A program made the translations under genes and the position numbers. Below are positions 13,265 to 26,180 of a stretch of 64,000 nucleotides of DNA, in pieces. The notes under the pieces are model-generated. The model did not search any database. It had not been told where the DNA came from and saw nothing but the letters and a program-made list of their open reading frames with translations. Source of the stretch: Thysanoteuthis rhombus (Eukaryota > Mollusca > Cephalopoda > Oegopsida > Thysanoteuthidae). The first letter of the stretch is position 1. Every line of letters begins with the position of its first letter. The stretch lies in the NCBI GenBank assembly GCA_963457665.1, contig OY735213.1, positions 56,302,293-56,366,292 on the forward strand, given 5' to 3'.

Positions 13265-13850
13265 TCCTTCCCTCCCTTTCTCTGTCCTTCCCTCCCTTTC
13301 TCTGTCCTTCCCTCCCTTTCTCTGTCCTTCCCTCCCTTTCTCTGTCCTTCCCTCCCTTTCTCTGTCCTTCCCTCCCTTTCTCTGTCCTTCCCTCCCTTTC
13401 TCTGTCCTTCCCTCCCTTTCTCTGTCCTTCCCTCCCTTTCTCTGTCCTTCCCTCCCTTTCTCTGTCCTTCCCTCCCTTTCTCTGTCCTTCCCTCCCTTTC
13501 TCTGTCCTTCCCTCCCTTTCTCTGTCCTTCCCTCCCTTTCTCTGTCCTTCCCTCCCTTTCTCTGTCCTTCCCTCCCTTTCTCTGTCCTTCCCTCCCTTTC
13601 TCTGTCCTTCCCTCCCTTTCTCTGTCCTTCCCTCCCTTTCTCTGTCCTTCCCTCCCTTTCTCTGTCCTTCCCTCCCTTTCTCTGTCCTTCCCTCCCTTTC
13701 TCTGTCCTTCCCTCCCTTTCTCTGTCCTTCCCTCCCTTTCTCTGTCCTTCCCTCCCTTTCTCTGTCCTTCCCTCCCTTTCTCTGTCCTTCCCTCCCTTTC
13801 TCTGTCCTTCCCTCCCTTTCTCTGTCCTTCCCTCCCTTTCTCTGTCCTTC
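13265..13850 (+). repeat. Perfect 20-bp minisatellite, 29.3 copies, pyrimidine-rich
   Basis: The unit tccttccctccctttctctg repeats 29 times without a visible mismatch (13265-13844), followed by a 6-base partial unit. On the + strand 19 of 20 bases are C or T, so the minus strand is G/A-rich with two GGG runs per unit. Because 20 is not a multiple of 3, all three frames read a 20-residue repeat over 60 bases. This creates a long Ser/Pro/Leu/Phe open frame (13247-14005) that I regard as an artefact. The array directly abuts a tRNA-like SINE copy on its right (about 13855-14062). Confidence 0.98.
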
Positions 13851-13854
13851 TCAG

Positions 13855-14062
13855 TTTCGAATTTAGAATTGTCTGTCTCCTTGACCAGTTACTTCACATG
13901 GCTAAAGAGCCATCCCATTTGCCCATACCTGAGCAGAGATGGATTCATGCCTTCCCCAAAGCCATCAGTACAAAGCGAAAGCACGCTGTCACTGCTAGAG
14001 CTTGAATTTGGCTCATTGATTCCATTCTCCATGCTGCTAACCATCAAGCCACCTGCACCTCT
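13855..14062 (-). mobile_element. tRNA-derived SINE-like element, copy 1 (pair with 37688-37812)
   Basis: On the minus strand the right end reads GGTGGCTTGATGGTTAGCA, resembling a tRNA D-arm/A-box. About 30-40 bases on, an AATTCAAGCTC stretch resembles a degenerate B-box. The segment 13938-14062 aligns with 37688-37812: shared landmarks are GATTCATGCCTT, CATYAGTRCAAA, a CTGTC and GAGCTTGAATTTG/AAGTTTGAACTTG. Similar length and orientation in two places supports a dispersed element; tRNA origin is inferred from the A/B-box-like pattern. Its 3' (left) end runs into the 20-bp minisatellite. Confidence 0.55.
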
Positions 14063-14663
14063 CAAACAAAATAAATATTACTTGACAGGAAAAAACATGA
14101 AAATTTGAATGCCAGCATTTAAGATTATGCTTGCTGTTGAATCTGCACCAGCTTTTTTTTTTTTTTTTTTTTCTGTCCGTCTTGCTATTTGATCCATTGA
14201 ACCACCCTGATAAACATAAAAAGTGTTAGTTTGTCATAACATAACATTTTTTTGAACTTTGAATCAGTGATTAATATTGGTGAAATAACTGGAAAAAATC
14301 CTGAAAGTTTATTTTCCTGGGGAAAAGAAAATTTATGAACTTGGACCTATAGAAAAATTGTGGGGGAAGCAGAATTGTGCTACATGAACCGAGTCTCACT
14401 AGGATGCCTTTCTTCCCACCAACTTTTAAAATAGCAAAGATAGTGGAAATTGTTTCAAAACAAAAGATCAACTGTTTTGTGTGTGTGCACATTTAATTTT
14501 TTCCCATTCAAATGAGATGACATTATGTTGAAGACTTCACTTGATTCTGTTTGGAACTGCCATTTATTCTTACTTTATTAGTATACTGTAAGTACATTTG
14601 TAAAATTCATATCAATCTCACAGAACTAAATGTTTATCCCACTCTGAAATAGAACTATTTAAT

Positions 14664-14667
<4 letters not shown>

Positions 14668-14701
<34 letters not shown>
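14668..14701 (+). repeat. (AT)n microsatellite
   Basis: About 33 bases of AT. Confidence 0.95.
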
Positions 14702-14703
<2 letters not shown>

Positions 14704-16555
14704 CCATGTCTGATGCACTTGAGGTATCAATAGTACCTATTGGCCAAAGCTGTTGTTGCTAGGTAATACCAAGCAGCAGCAGCCTGGACAAGCTCTGAGT
14801 GTAAATATAACAAGTGCAAATCCAATTTTTTTCAGATCCATTTTGAGTACAAGCTCAACTTGGTGAATTGAAAACTTAGCGAGCTGGAAGTAATTAGATA
14901 TACCTAATTAAATGGACTAAAAAATACAGAATTCATAGCGAAAATATTTGCAAATTTTGCAATATGAAAATTGTATGTATATATATTTTTAGGCTTCAAT
15001 AAATATATCCAGTGTTGAAGAAATGTAGTTATTTTGCGACTTAATGCTATTGACATCTTTTAGATATTTGCCTAAATTCTGCTTTGAACATTCCCTTTTT
15101 TAAAATTTATGTTTCATTTGCATGTTTTAACTGGTTTATTTCATCAAACAATATATAGACAATGACTTGTGTGCGTGTTGGGTTTTCACTCCCAACAGTT
15201 GTTTTTTCTGCTTCTGAAGTGACAGGTGGGTAATACTAATTATGCTTGACTCACGTGCTATAAAAAGTAATCTTCAAAAATATACGTATTATAAAGGAAA
15301 AAGACATAATCTTCTCGGAATATGAATTAGCTTCCTTGTTGGTAAACTAAGAAGAAAAACCAGTTTGAAACAATGGTGTCGCATCTATTGTAATGGTAAG
15401 TTCATAAATACCCTCAGCTCTAATGAGCTTAATGTTTGACTTTTATGATGCCATTTTATTTTTAACCATTTTAGCTATGACTTGATTATTTTGAATTTTC
15501 TGGTATAGGTTGTAATTTGCTGCAGACATTACTCACTGCATATATTATACACTGATTTACTTGAACGAGTTTCCTCACCTTGATTGTTATAGTCACATTT
15601 CAACCATTGTATCCTACTCCATAGCCTTGTTCCTCTTTTAACTGCTTGGCACAGTTGGTAATCTTCTAGGAATTTTGATCCAAACCCTTTATTCAATCCA
15701 GGAAATGACTAAAACAGCTAAGATGAGGATACTAGTCGGAGAAAAACGGCATGTAATGATAATTTCTCATCTTGGAAAATCAGACAAATATTGCTGCATA
15801 TATGCCCACACCTCCAAACTCATCACAATTTAATGCATTAATTTTTGCGTGTCTATTCTAGTGGTGTATAAGAAAGCATATTCATCACATTGTGTGGCTA
15901 AAGAGAGAAAAATTGGCTTTTTATCTTTGAACAATAGACTCGCACAGCAGACTATTTCTGTTAGTATATGTAAAGCATTGGACTGTTCCTATTTATATCT
16001 GTATATGTCGTATTAATACAGTCTGGTTCACACTGATTCAAATCTGACTTTCTAATTTTTTTTTCTTTGTTTCAATTGACGTTTCTATTAATAGTTTAGA
16101 TTGAATGAAAATGTTAAGGGTTTTTTTGTTTTTTGTTTTTTTCTTTCAAAATGTTTCCTATGTGAGAAATGTTCGTAAGTTACCTGATCTTTTGTAACTT
16201 AATTTGGAGTCATTAGATAGTTCTTGTGTATGTTTTTGCTTTTTGCTTAATATAGATGAATCTGATATCACTCTGTGAAAATCACTTGGCAAATCCTTTT
16301 GAATAGCGGAGTATTGTGAAGTGGTAAATAGTATCATACATGTAAATATAAAAACCACAAGTACATGTGCCTAACATTTGGTGCTGAAATGCCCCTTTGA
16401 GTTAGAAACTCCAGTAGAAAAACACTCTCAAGTGTACCATATATTTGAGCTGATGAGACATTTGTAACATACAGAAAACGCCTAAAATGGGGTCGTCCTA
16501 TAGACCAGATACAAAAACAGTGACTTGAAACCATGGATTGAGACTAGGGTCTATT

Positions 16556-16592
16556 CTGAGGAGTGGAATTTGACCCTGCAGTAGCCAGGCGA

Positions 16593-16646
<54 letters not shown>

Positions 16647-16657
16647 TATATATATAT
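16556..16657 (+). repeat. Fragment of the GAATTTGACCCTGCAG family running into (AT)n
   Basis: GAGGAGTGGAATTTGACCCT and GCAGTAGCCAGGCGAGC match 5650-5690. An (AT)n tract of about 60 bases then begins at once, at 16595. The junction suggests the microsatellite grew from the element's 3' end. Confidence 0.55.
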
Positions 16658-19600
16658 CCTGCTTATCAAATGCATTGGAATGGTATGTAGCCAAGTTGTT
16701 GGATTCATTTTAACTCTCGCACCCCACGTCTTACCCATCAAAAACACATCAACTCCGAACGATCTAAACACTGGTTCAAAATTGAATAGTCTTAATGTCA
16801 CCTTAAATTTAAGCACTTCTAATAAAAATCAAAATTTTGAAATTGAGTTATCATTCGCCTTCCCCTCTCCCCTTGAATGATTATGGCAAGGCGTAGGAGT
16901 CTTCCTCCCCTGAGCACCGAGAGGAGCAAAAATGTATCGCCATTAATGAGTCTTTACTCTAAAACACAAATGTGGGGTGGGTGTCCATTAGGGGAAAAGT
17001 GTTGGGGTCTCGTGTTACATTTTTTGAAAAAATTCTGGATAGTAGCTGAACCATTGTTTCTTGTTTTATTCTTATTTTGTTAAAACCTCAACACCCTTTG
17101 CCTCGGAAAAAAAAGTGCCTTCTTGATCCTCTGTCTTTAGGCTTCTATCACCAAGTTTTCAAGTGGGAGGCGAATGATCATTTGAGAATACACGGGATAG
17201 AAAAAAAGTAAAGGTGTGTAATGAGGCGGACCCCCCTCCCCCTCACTAATCAAATTGCCCTCTCTCCTTCCACTTTTGCACTCTTACAATAAGCAACTCT
17301 AATAAAGCTACTGAGATCCCTTTTGAAGGGCGGTAAGGTCACTGTGACTGGTTTGTTCGGGAGGCAGTTTGGGACTGACCTAACCAGCTGCATTTGTTGA
17401 CAAAGAAATAATGGTCTTGTACAAGAGTATAAATGCCTTGTACTTGGGTGGGTAGCTGTCCCCTAACCCCCCCCCCCGAATTTGCCTCTCTACAGCTTGA
17501 TGTGGGTCATAGCTAACTGTACTGTTTCTATTATAAGTTTTCCTGAAGCCATACAGTCAGTGTCTGAATCGGCTGCTGTTAGCTCAGTAAGTTTTAAGTG
17601 TTTGTTTTTTTTCTTTTATGATTTTTGTTTTAAATCTTTTTCAAAAAAATCAAGCATAGATTTTTAGTAAATTGTAGTCTATTTTCAATCATTACTTTTA
17701 AATTAGTTTTTTTTGGGGGGGTGGTCTGTATAGATATTTTTTTCTCTTCAAATACAATTATTTATTCTGTGATTTTATTGTTTTTGAGAAAATGTAAATT
17801 TAAGAGGCTTATTGCTGTCAAGTTTCAATTTCCAGTTTTAGAAACTCAAAAAGTATTGAATACTGATGGTAATTTTACAATTTTTTTTTTTTTTTTTTTT
17901 TTTTCAAAGTTTCCTTTTAGAAAGATGCCATTTTTGAAATTCAAATTTTGGTAATCAAATAATACACCTCAAATTTTAGAACTTTGTAAGTTTTTTTACA
18001 TCAATTTATTAGTGATTACTAGAAGCATATCTTAATTAAAAAAATGTGGTATCTTGATTGTTTCACAAATGTGAAGTGTCTTGAACCCACACCATAAGTG
18101 ACGAGGTGCTTAATATGTAATGGACTTGTATGAAAGGTTAGATTTGCATGGTTAGATGTTAACAGGAAGTCTACAATGTAAGTAATGGTGATTTTGTAGT
18201 AGCTGAATGGACAGTAGTCATATATATTAGAAGTGTGCCTGTTTATAACCAAGTTGGTCAATGCTCAAGGTTCTTTGGAAGTCTTCAAAGACTTGTTTCC
18301 TGCCTTGAGTTGGTCAGTTGTAAAATTTCTGTTGAAATGAGTTGGTCAAAGCTGCTTTAGTTTGATGACTAAGTTTCCATTTATATACGTGTGAATCTCG
18401 TTGAATTGGTCATTTGTGTGGTATTACATTGTCGTGTTCATCATCTCTAGAATTCCATCATGAGGTAATTTAGTTTTCTAATTTATTTTTTCTATATTTC
18501 ATTTATGAACTTTTCTCTGTGGTTTACTTCCTTGAATATGACTGTATTTGATAAAGCTATTTGAAGAAGAAAAAATTTTCCAACCCTCTGATTACACTGT
18601 GCGATTTGATTTTTGTCCCTGGTCAACAAGTGTTATTCTCCATTTGCTTGTATGTAAAAAGTATTGAAAAATTGCTTTTTGTTGAAACTTTGCTTTTGAG
18701 ACCAGTATAGTGATATTCTTATTTGGTTATTTTTAATCACAAAAAAAAAGTGCAAATTTGCCCATTATCCAGTTGGGTGGGGGTTAGATTTCAAATTATC
18801 ACTGTCCTGGTAGGAAAAGTAGCTTGAAGGGAATATTTGACATTTTCTATGTTTTTCAGGTGTAATCAATCAGAAAAGTCATTTCCCAGGAACAAGACGG
18901 TTCTCAAAAAGTTGCATAGAATGTATTACTTGGAGAAATTATGATATTGGAATATGAAAATGAATTGTTATGTTTCATTTTTTTTAATATCAGGTTAATT
19001 GAGGAATACCAAAGTTAAAAAGAACAATGTTTTTGAAAGAATGAAATATCCATAGATTAGTAAGACTCTGAAAATGTTTCTCCCTACCTAACATATTTTT
19101 CTCTCTACTATTCCACTTTAAACCTTTGCCTTTGTTTTTTAAATCTACCGTAATTATTCGTGAATGATGTGCATCCTGAAATTCTGGGGAAAAAAATTTC
19201 TTGTATGATATGCTCTGACTTTTTAGAATTTGTAGCAACTAAATTTAACCTTTGTTCAATTTTTACCTGGTTCGTATCGGCTAGAAATATGATTTCACAA
19301 TGTTTTGAAAAACAAAATTTATGAAGTGTTTAGAGCAAACTAAAAGGTACTCAATAATGATGTGAATAAAACCTTTTAGACAACTAAAATGTTTGGTCAA
19401 TGAATTGAACTTTGTTACACATTACTTAGCTTGGACAATAGATATAACTTGATTTTGGTCAATGCCTTCCTCAATATGGCCACTCACTTGGCTGGGAAAA
19501 GAAAGATGACATTTAGTTCACATGTATATAGTGCACACCCCTTAGTTTTTAAGGCTTCACAATCTGAAAAAAAAGTGTATTATACTCAAATAATTATGGT

Positions 19601-19889
19601 TATTTTTGACGTTTCAACTTTTCATATTAGAATGCCTTCCACAAAATTGAAAATGTTTTGTATTACTAATGTTTTTAAGTGCTTTTATCTAACTTTTTTT
19701 CGCGTTTTTACTGCTCATGTACATCTGTTGGCGCTTCAATTTGGGTTTCTTTCATGCATAGTTGACTTATCTACTTATTACCAAAGTTCAGTCTATAGAC
19801 TCGTGCCATTTATTACCATATTTTCTCAGTTTATTCAAATTCATAAATTTATGTACATGCAAGTATCAAGGAGTTAATTGATACAAGTA

Positions 19890-19891
<2 letters not shown>

Positions 19892-19921
<30 letters not shown>
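19892..19921 (+). repeat. (AT)n microsatellite
   Basis: About 30 bases of AT. Confidence 0.95.
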
Positions 19922-19923
<2 letters not shown>

Positions 19924-22900
19924 CACTCTAGAGAATGGGAAAAAAATGGGTCCCTTTACCAAAAAAAAAACATTCTAAATCTTCTATAATTACCTTAGAA
20001 AAAAGTACATTGTTTTTCATCATTAGCATCAGCAAGTATTCAAAGTGGATATTACAAAGACTAATGAATAATTATTGAAGTGAAATGGAGATACTTAATT
20101 TTATGTAATTAGTCTGATCTGTGCATAGTCATTTTAGTTTGTAAGAGTTTGCAATGCAACATTATTTTTTTTAATGCATATTGCAAGTGTCCTTGTATTG
20201 GTAAAATAAAATGTAGATAAGTCTTTGGTTTAACTTAACTACTAGATTTTAAGACTGCAATGTGCATTTATTGTATTGTTCTTCTAACTGGTTATAAGTT
20301 TCTACAGTCGACCATGATTTAATTGTAAGGATCAGTGCCAGTTTAACCTATCAGCATTGTTCAATGTCAGAACTCCCTTTTCTATATCTCTGCTCTTTCT
20401 TGATATATACGTATTCTGATGTTTTGGCTTATAAAGACGGAGATAGTTTTGTGCAAATTTTTATCTTTGGAAAGTGCAAACAAGTGTGAGTAATCTCCCA
20501 GCCCCGGCTTAGACAGGTCTCACTCTGCCAACACTTTCTGTGCCCACGCTGTGTTCAAAGATCTGCAGAAAGGATGTTGGCAAAGTTAGTAGAAACTTTC
20601 TCAAGCTGAGGTTGTTGATGACCTCAGGGATTGAGAGCACACTCTTTGAAACAGATTAACAAATGTTAAAATTATTATTTGAAGTACGTAATCTTTTACA
20701 AATGCTTGTAGTCTGTTTTCTCCAGTCTTTCTCAAGTTCTTATGATTCTTGTCTTTGGAATGTTGAAGATGAACAACATATTTCCAGGGCTTTGGTTCAA
20801 GTCCTTGGGCATCCCTGTCAGTGTCTGCCCCCAACTGCATGGGGTTAAGTATGGGCAGAAATCCCTAGCTCTCACTGCATGCCACACTCGGGTTCTCTGC
20901 CTTCTAATATGATGAATATTTGTGGAAAAGAGATATTTCACATCAACCAATGGAAATTGGACGAGTGTATTATAATATTTCTTTTGCTGACTTGGCATGA
21001 AAGGTTATATATATGGAATGTTCTTTTTATGGCAGCATTGAAAGGTTGTTGAGTGGAGCACTTTATGTAACCTTTAGCCGAAGGGCCACAGTCTCCTTAG
21101 CCAGGGATCTTTGATTGACAGGTTATATAAACACTATCCATTTAGCTATTATTGTTTTGAATTACCTTGTTTCATATCCACTTTACTCAAATCTATTTGC
21201 CTTTTGCATTTTTAAAGGTTCAAATTAATTCAGCTTATGGTACTGACTTAAGTTTGTTTGTGAAATCAGTTACATTCATGGAATATATTCTTGCATGACA
21301 ATATAATGAATTTTCAAAAAACTGACCTGCATATTTATGTGTGCAGGAAGGGGTATGAGATATTTTCAGAGAATTATACTATTAATCTATCTATCTGTAT
21401 GTATGACTGTTACACCGTCTGATTATTTATTCTCTTCATATCATTCATCCTTCCTCTCCTCCTCCATCCCACCCACTCTTGTGATGTCATGAATAAGAAT
21501 AATAGAAGAGGTTGCTTATGCTTGAATGAGAGCAAAAGGGACACAACCTTTTCTGTGGCTGTCATTCATCCATTACTCTTCTCTCACAACTATGAAGCCT
21601 AAAAATCAAGATAACGAAATTGATAATGAGATATTAGTTTCATTTGCCTCTGTATGTTATTATAACTAAAGTACAGATATATTCTATCTGTAATAAATAA
21701 ATACTTCATCAAAATTGTAGAATCTATTGCAGAAATATGTGAGTAATATCAACTCCCATGGAATATCCACAAGTTTTTTTTTTTTTTAGATATGATCCAT
21801 TATTTCTTTCAGTGTTCCTCCTTATCCATGGTTTTCTCTTTTAGAAGACCTCCCCCCATCTGCAGTTTCCCTTTGAGTGGTTCGTGGATACCTCATTAGA
21901 ATTTCATTATCTTTGTTTGAAATGGAAGCAGAATTCTGAAATATTTCAAATGGAGAAAAAATCAGCAAATTTAACTCTTCAAAACTATTGCTTTGAACAA
22001 TTAATGAAACTTCAACAAGATTAATGCACCAATTTTTTCATTATTATATTCAGATTCAACTAATACAGTGTACTTTTATGACATATCTTGATGCAAAGGT
22101 TTCTCCACAAATCTAACATTGTAAACAGGAAGTTGTTATATTTTGAAAATGTCAACCAGAAATCCTTGATAAATTATTACCAAGTTATTATTCACATAAG
22201 CAGAATTCCAATCTATAAGTGATGTAGATGCCATTTCAACAGTAATATCTCTTTCTCTCTTCGTGCCATGTTGCTTCAGGATGTGGACATTCATGGCTCT
22301 CCACACTTTCCTTTCTTTTATCGCTTTCAGCAATTCTTGCTTCTTTTTGGTACTAATTCTGTCATCTATTTGCTATCTAGAAGCCTGATAATCAACCATG
22401 TTAATGTATGAACCAATAAGTTGAAATACAAAATTCTAATAAAATTCAGAATTGTAATTAGAAATTTTTACTTTTATAGAAACAAGAACTTTAGTGTTTT
22501 TTATGAATACCTGTCAATAGTGAACTCCAATATCTTTATTAGTAGGAAAATTTAAAGCCTGTTAATCCTTCTCTCCATTAGCTTTAATAGCCGAGAAAGG
22601 ACATAGATGTGGCATTATAGTTTGTGACCTTTTGAAGAGCAAATAATTTTTTCTGAAGAAAGAGGAACCAGTTTTAGTTGTTTACAAGATAAAGACCAGG
22701 AAAATGTTCTATCTACTAAGTTGACTAGGCAAGTCATTTGATTATAACCCAACTCAGGACTTGGAGTAAAAAAAACACCCTATTTTTTTGTACATTCATT
22801 CCACTTCAGTAGAAGGCTGATTTACCTCTGTCATTAATTGTTTTTCTGGGATTATCAGTTTATAATTAGTTATCTTTAGTTTCCATTGCTTGGTATTTGA

Positions 22901-23928
22901 GTGTATCTAGTTTTAAACATGAATGAAATTGTTGAAAAACTTGACTTGGGTTTAAGGCAAGTATGGGCAACATTTTAGGTCTAGCAGGCTACATTAGACA
23001 TTTTTCATCCTTATTTAGGCCTCACATTCACTTCAATAATGTCTCATCTTATTACAGAAAACATACCATCTTAGATAGATTTCTTTTGTATCAGTTATAA
23101 AATTGACTTTCCAAGAAAAATTATGTATTTTGAATAAGTGTGTAGATTGGTCACGAGCCTAAGGAACCATTGCCGGCCAAAAGTCAGTAACTTTGGCTGA
23201 AATGAGGAAAGATATTAATGAAGTATAAAGTTTTGCTTCTTGAACTTGAAGGATACGGATATAGTATTTCATCTGAAATATGACTGCCATTCATTTTGAA
23301 TCTACAAAAAGTATATGCGGGTATGTAATATTGAATGCTTAGTTTTTAAAGTATGTTCGGATCAGTTTATTGAAGCATTTTATTTATTTATTTATTTTGA
23401 TTTTTTTCCTTTGAAACATATAGACTAATCCAAGAAAATGCTTGAGTGTTGATCATTTCAAATGGTTAAAAATCATTAAGTTGACTGAGAATTATTCTCC
23501 CCTCCCCTTCTTTCCTATGCATTAAGTAGATTAACTATTTTCAGAAGGGAAATACAAATGTATGCACTTGCAAAGTAAGGCTGAATTTAAGCGATATATT
23601 TATTTAGCTTAAATTCCCCATCCACCAGAGTGCTCTATTCCTATGGAAGATATATATAACTCTGCTGTCATTATGCTTGGAAGATAATTTGAAATAATCT
23701 TTCTATTGATTGTCAAAACTTGAAACCTCCCAATATTTCATCTAATAGTCCTCTAGCTTTTAAAATTTTCAGTGGTTTGGATATATGAGAATATCTTTTT
23801 ATGTTGTGTTGGTTTGTTGTTTTTTGTTTGTTTTTTTTGCCATTTTTACTAACACTTACATTGATAGTAAATACTTTGAAAAATTCTCATTATTCTTATT
23901 TTTCACTTATTTCTGTTTTCTTTTGCAG

Positions 23929-23932
23929 CAAA
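23929..23932 (+). other. 5' UTR remnant between splice acceptor and start codon
   Basis: Four bases (CAAA) separate the intron's terminal AG from the ATG. This places most of the 5' untranslated region in at least one upstream non-coding exon. The A-rich context just before the ATG is favourable for initiation. The upstream exon and promoter cannot be recognised from sequence alone and may lie in 1-23928 or outside the window. Confidence 0.8.
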
Positions 23933-24116
23933 ATGTCGAGCCGTAAGACTAAAGGAAAGACAACAAAAAAGAGGGCGCAGCGCGCTACCTCAAATGTGTT
24001 TGCAATGTTTGATCAAGCACAAATTCAGGAATTCAAAGAAGCATTTAATATGATAGATCAAAATAAGGATGGACTTATTGACAAAGAAGACTTGCATGAC
24101 ATGCTAGCTTCCTTAG
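23933..24116 (+). CDS. MYL9/MYL12 (sqh): Myosin regulatory light chain, non-muscle/smooth type: first coding exon (partial gene)
   Basis: This exon encodes residues 1-61 plus the first base of Gly62 of a myosin II regulatory light chain. The protein binds the heavy-chain neck and controls actomyosin contractility and cytokinesis in the cytoplasm. A basic N-terminus (about residues 4-17) ends in [12 protein letters not shown]. Thr19-Ser20 (Thr18/Ser19 when the initiator Met is not counted) is the known target of MLCK and Rho-kinase. The first EF-hand loop is residues 42-53 ([12 protein letters not shown]), with D42, N44, D46, G47 and D50 all intact and Asp at position 12, as in the divalent-cation site of this family. 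The start is the ATG at 23933, four bases after a splice acceptor (pyrimidine tract, AG at 23927-23928). In-frame sequence upstream of it is intron and does not resemble the family. The donor GTAAGT begins at 24117, phase 1. Family assignment is very secure; the exact paralogue name is not. Confidence 0.96.
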
Positions 24117-24204
24117 GTAAGTGATTGACCACACTTAGTTTCTTATTCTTTGAATCTTAAGGATTTGTCAAACTCCTAATGTTAATTTTTGTCTTTGTCA
24201 TTGT

Positions 24205-24472
24205 CACATGAGAAGGAAATTACCAGACCAAAAACCAGTGACATCATCGTTGGAAAAAAAAAAAAGAAGCCAAATGATGACATATTCACTCTTATTTCAA
24301 AAGCCTAACTCAGGTTGACATGTTTTGCTTGAGTTTGTAAATCCCATCTACAGGAACTTCTAATGAAATGGGACACATGGTTTTGGAATATTGTTTGGAG
24401 AAATGAATTCTGTTTTGTTCACCCTTTAGATTTTGAGGAAGCAAGGGAATTTGACACGAGCAGCCAAGATTT
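24205..24472 (+). repeat. ~270-bp dispersed element, copy near the first coding exon (pair with 55620-55890)
   Basis: Collinear with 55620-55890: ACCAGACCAAAAACCAGTGA, CTCAGGTTGACATGTTTTGC, CATCTACAGGAACTTCTAAT, AATGGGACACATGGTTTTGG, TTGTTCACCCTTTAGATTTT and GAAGCAAGGGAATTTGAC all have counterparts in order. It starts about 90 bases inside the intron and is followed by a long poly(T) tract (24470-24502). Confidence 0.75.
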
Positions 24473-26180
24473 TTTTTCTTTTTTTTTTTTTTTTTTTTTT
24501 TTCCTCAATTTTTAACTCTTAAATTCATACAAAGATAATAGAATTTCAATTTCAAGGGAAATAACTTGATCATTTGAATTTTTTAAAAAATCATTCGATT
24601 CTGTTCCATTTTGAATGAATATAAATTCATGAAGCAAGTTTCTTTGGTAGTTAGTTCTGGAAAAATATCTTCCAGGGGGAAAAATCACTTATGAAATGCA
24701 ATATACAGGCAGTCCTCAAGATTTGTCCATTTGACTTTCGGACCATATGAATAACCACCCCAATTCAATTTCCGTATCGTAAAAATTTTAGACTTCTGTA
24801 GATTTTTCTTTTTCACTGAACTGCATAACACCTAGGAAATTTATCCTTTCATTTCTTCAATTTTCACCAAATTTCTATGAAATACTCACATAAAATATGG
24901 TGTGCAGACATTGCTACAATACATAGATATTGTAGGTTTGCCTAAAATAGACTAGAGAATCATTTATTTACGAAAATTGATAAATGGAAAAAAAAAAACT
25001 CTGTACAAGGAGTAATATTTTCTCCGGATCGAAATCCACGGGCAATCACAATATTCCACAACACTTATTCTACGAGAAATGATAAATCCCTTTTATTATT
25101 CAAAATACATACTTAGAATAGAATTTTCCTTTTGGTTTGTTTGAGGAACCCAGAAATTTAACTTTTGAAACACAATCTATTGGTTCATACTGCTTTCAAA
25201 CCACTGGAGAACAAGCAATCATTAAACATGAATACCATTTGGTAAAATAAAATGTTGATGTCTTATGTCTCTAACTGCAAGCCAGCTTCATTTTGTATTC
25301 ATTACGACTAATAACTTTTAATCTTCATTTTTAAATATCCATATCAAATGTCTAGACAGCGTATTATTACAGTCTATTGAATTTTTTCGTTTCTCTTGAT
25401 GAAGCTATATGATATAAATTTCTTCAAAGAATTTTTCACCTCTACAGAGTCTCTGGTCTATAGTTGTATACTTATTACTTGAATATGAAGGCCAATATAT
25501 TTATTTAAATTATATCATTGGGTGGGATTTTATTTTATTGTGAAAGGAGGTGATGATCATGAAGAGGTGAATAAGTTGGTAAACGCTGATCTACACCTTA
25601 GACAGCTCTAATTTTTCTATTGGGATTTATTCCTGTCGGTGTGTTCCTGCCACCCTCATAGTCTGACTAACTAGACATGAATATTGGAGGTCAGTCAAAA
25701 TGTCAACATGCTAGCCTTTTTTTTTTTTTTTTCCTTTTTTTCCATTTTCTCTTTGAAGCATCCTGTGCTTATCAGTTTGTGAGGTGTGCAGACATTAACC
25801 ATTTTGAAAAAAGTAAGGTGGTCTGGTTCCAACCGATAAATGCAAGTGTTCAATGACACCACACATACTGCTCAAAATCACCAAATTTACTGACTCTGGG
25901 TTTTATTATTTGGGATTATACTTCTTGGGTTTAACTTGTGAAATATGCAATTGTTGAATTTTGCATTTTTATTATAAAAAGATAAATATCTTATCAATTA
26001 GGTTGCTGATGTAATTGGATGACTTGGAAAAAAATCCATCTTCGGCTGAAGGAATTTGGAACAAAGCCTAACTTTTTCTTGAATTTTTGCATGATCTTAA
26101 AGAATACAATTTTTCTAACAAAGTTACTGCTTGTGAACATTTTTTTTTTCTTTCTGTAAAACAAAAATATTAGTGTAGAA

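Larger units (their letters stand above)
1..23928. other. 5' flank or 5' intron of the myosin light-chain gene; no supported coding sequence
   Basis: Roughly 24 kb upstream of the first coding exon. Open frames here are short, low in complexity or repeat-derived, and none shows a recognisable domain. Contents I could support are listed separately: tRNA-like SINE pieces (2526, 5274-5580), dispersed repeats (1490/8280, 6518/12081, 9560/10480, 13855-14062), a perfect 20-bp minisatellite (13265) and (AT)n tracts. Since the first coding exon begins with a splice acceptor, part or all of this stretch is probably intron. I see nothing further of note in 1-1434, 2620-5270, 5700-6500, 6620-8200, 10650-12080, 12220-13260, 14750-16550 and 16700-19890 beyond poly(T) and poly(A) runs. 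Confidence 0.6.

Noticed and set aside
13247..14005. 252-residue open frame with a perfect 20-residue Ser/Pro/Leu/Phe repeat
   Set aside because: It is a direct consequence of a stop-free 20-bp tandem repeat read in any frame. The non-repeat tail is SINE-derived, and there is no promoter, splice or domain evidence for a protein.
20732..20998. Overlapping open frames on both strands and a GGTTCAAGTCC (B-box match) near 20788
   Set aside because: The proteins resemble nothing I know. The B-box match lacks an A-box at proper spacing upstream, so a tRNA or SINE call is not supported, though the locally higher GC suggests some old repeat.
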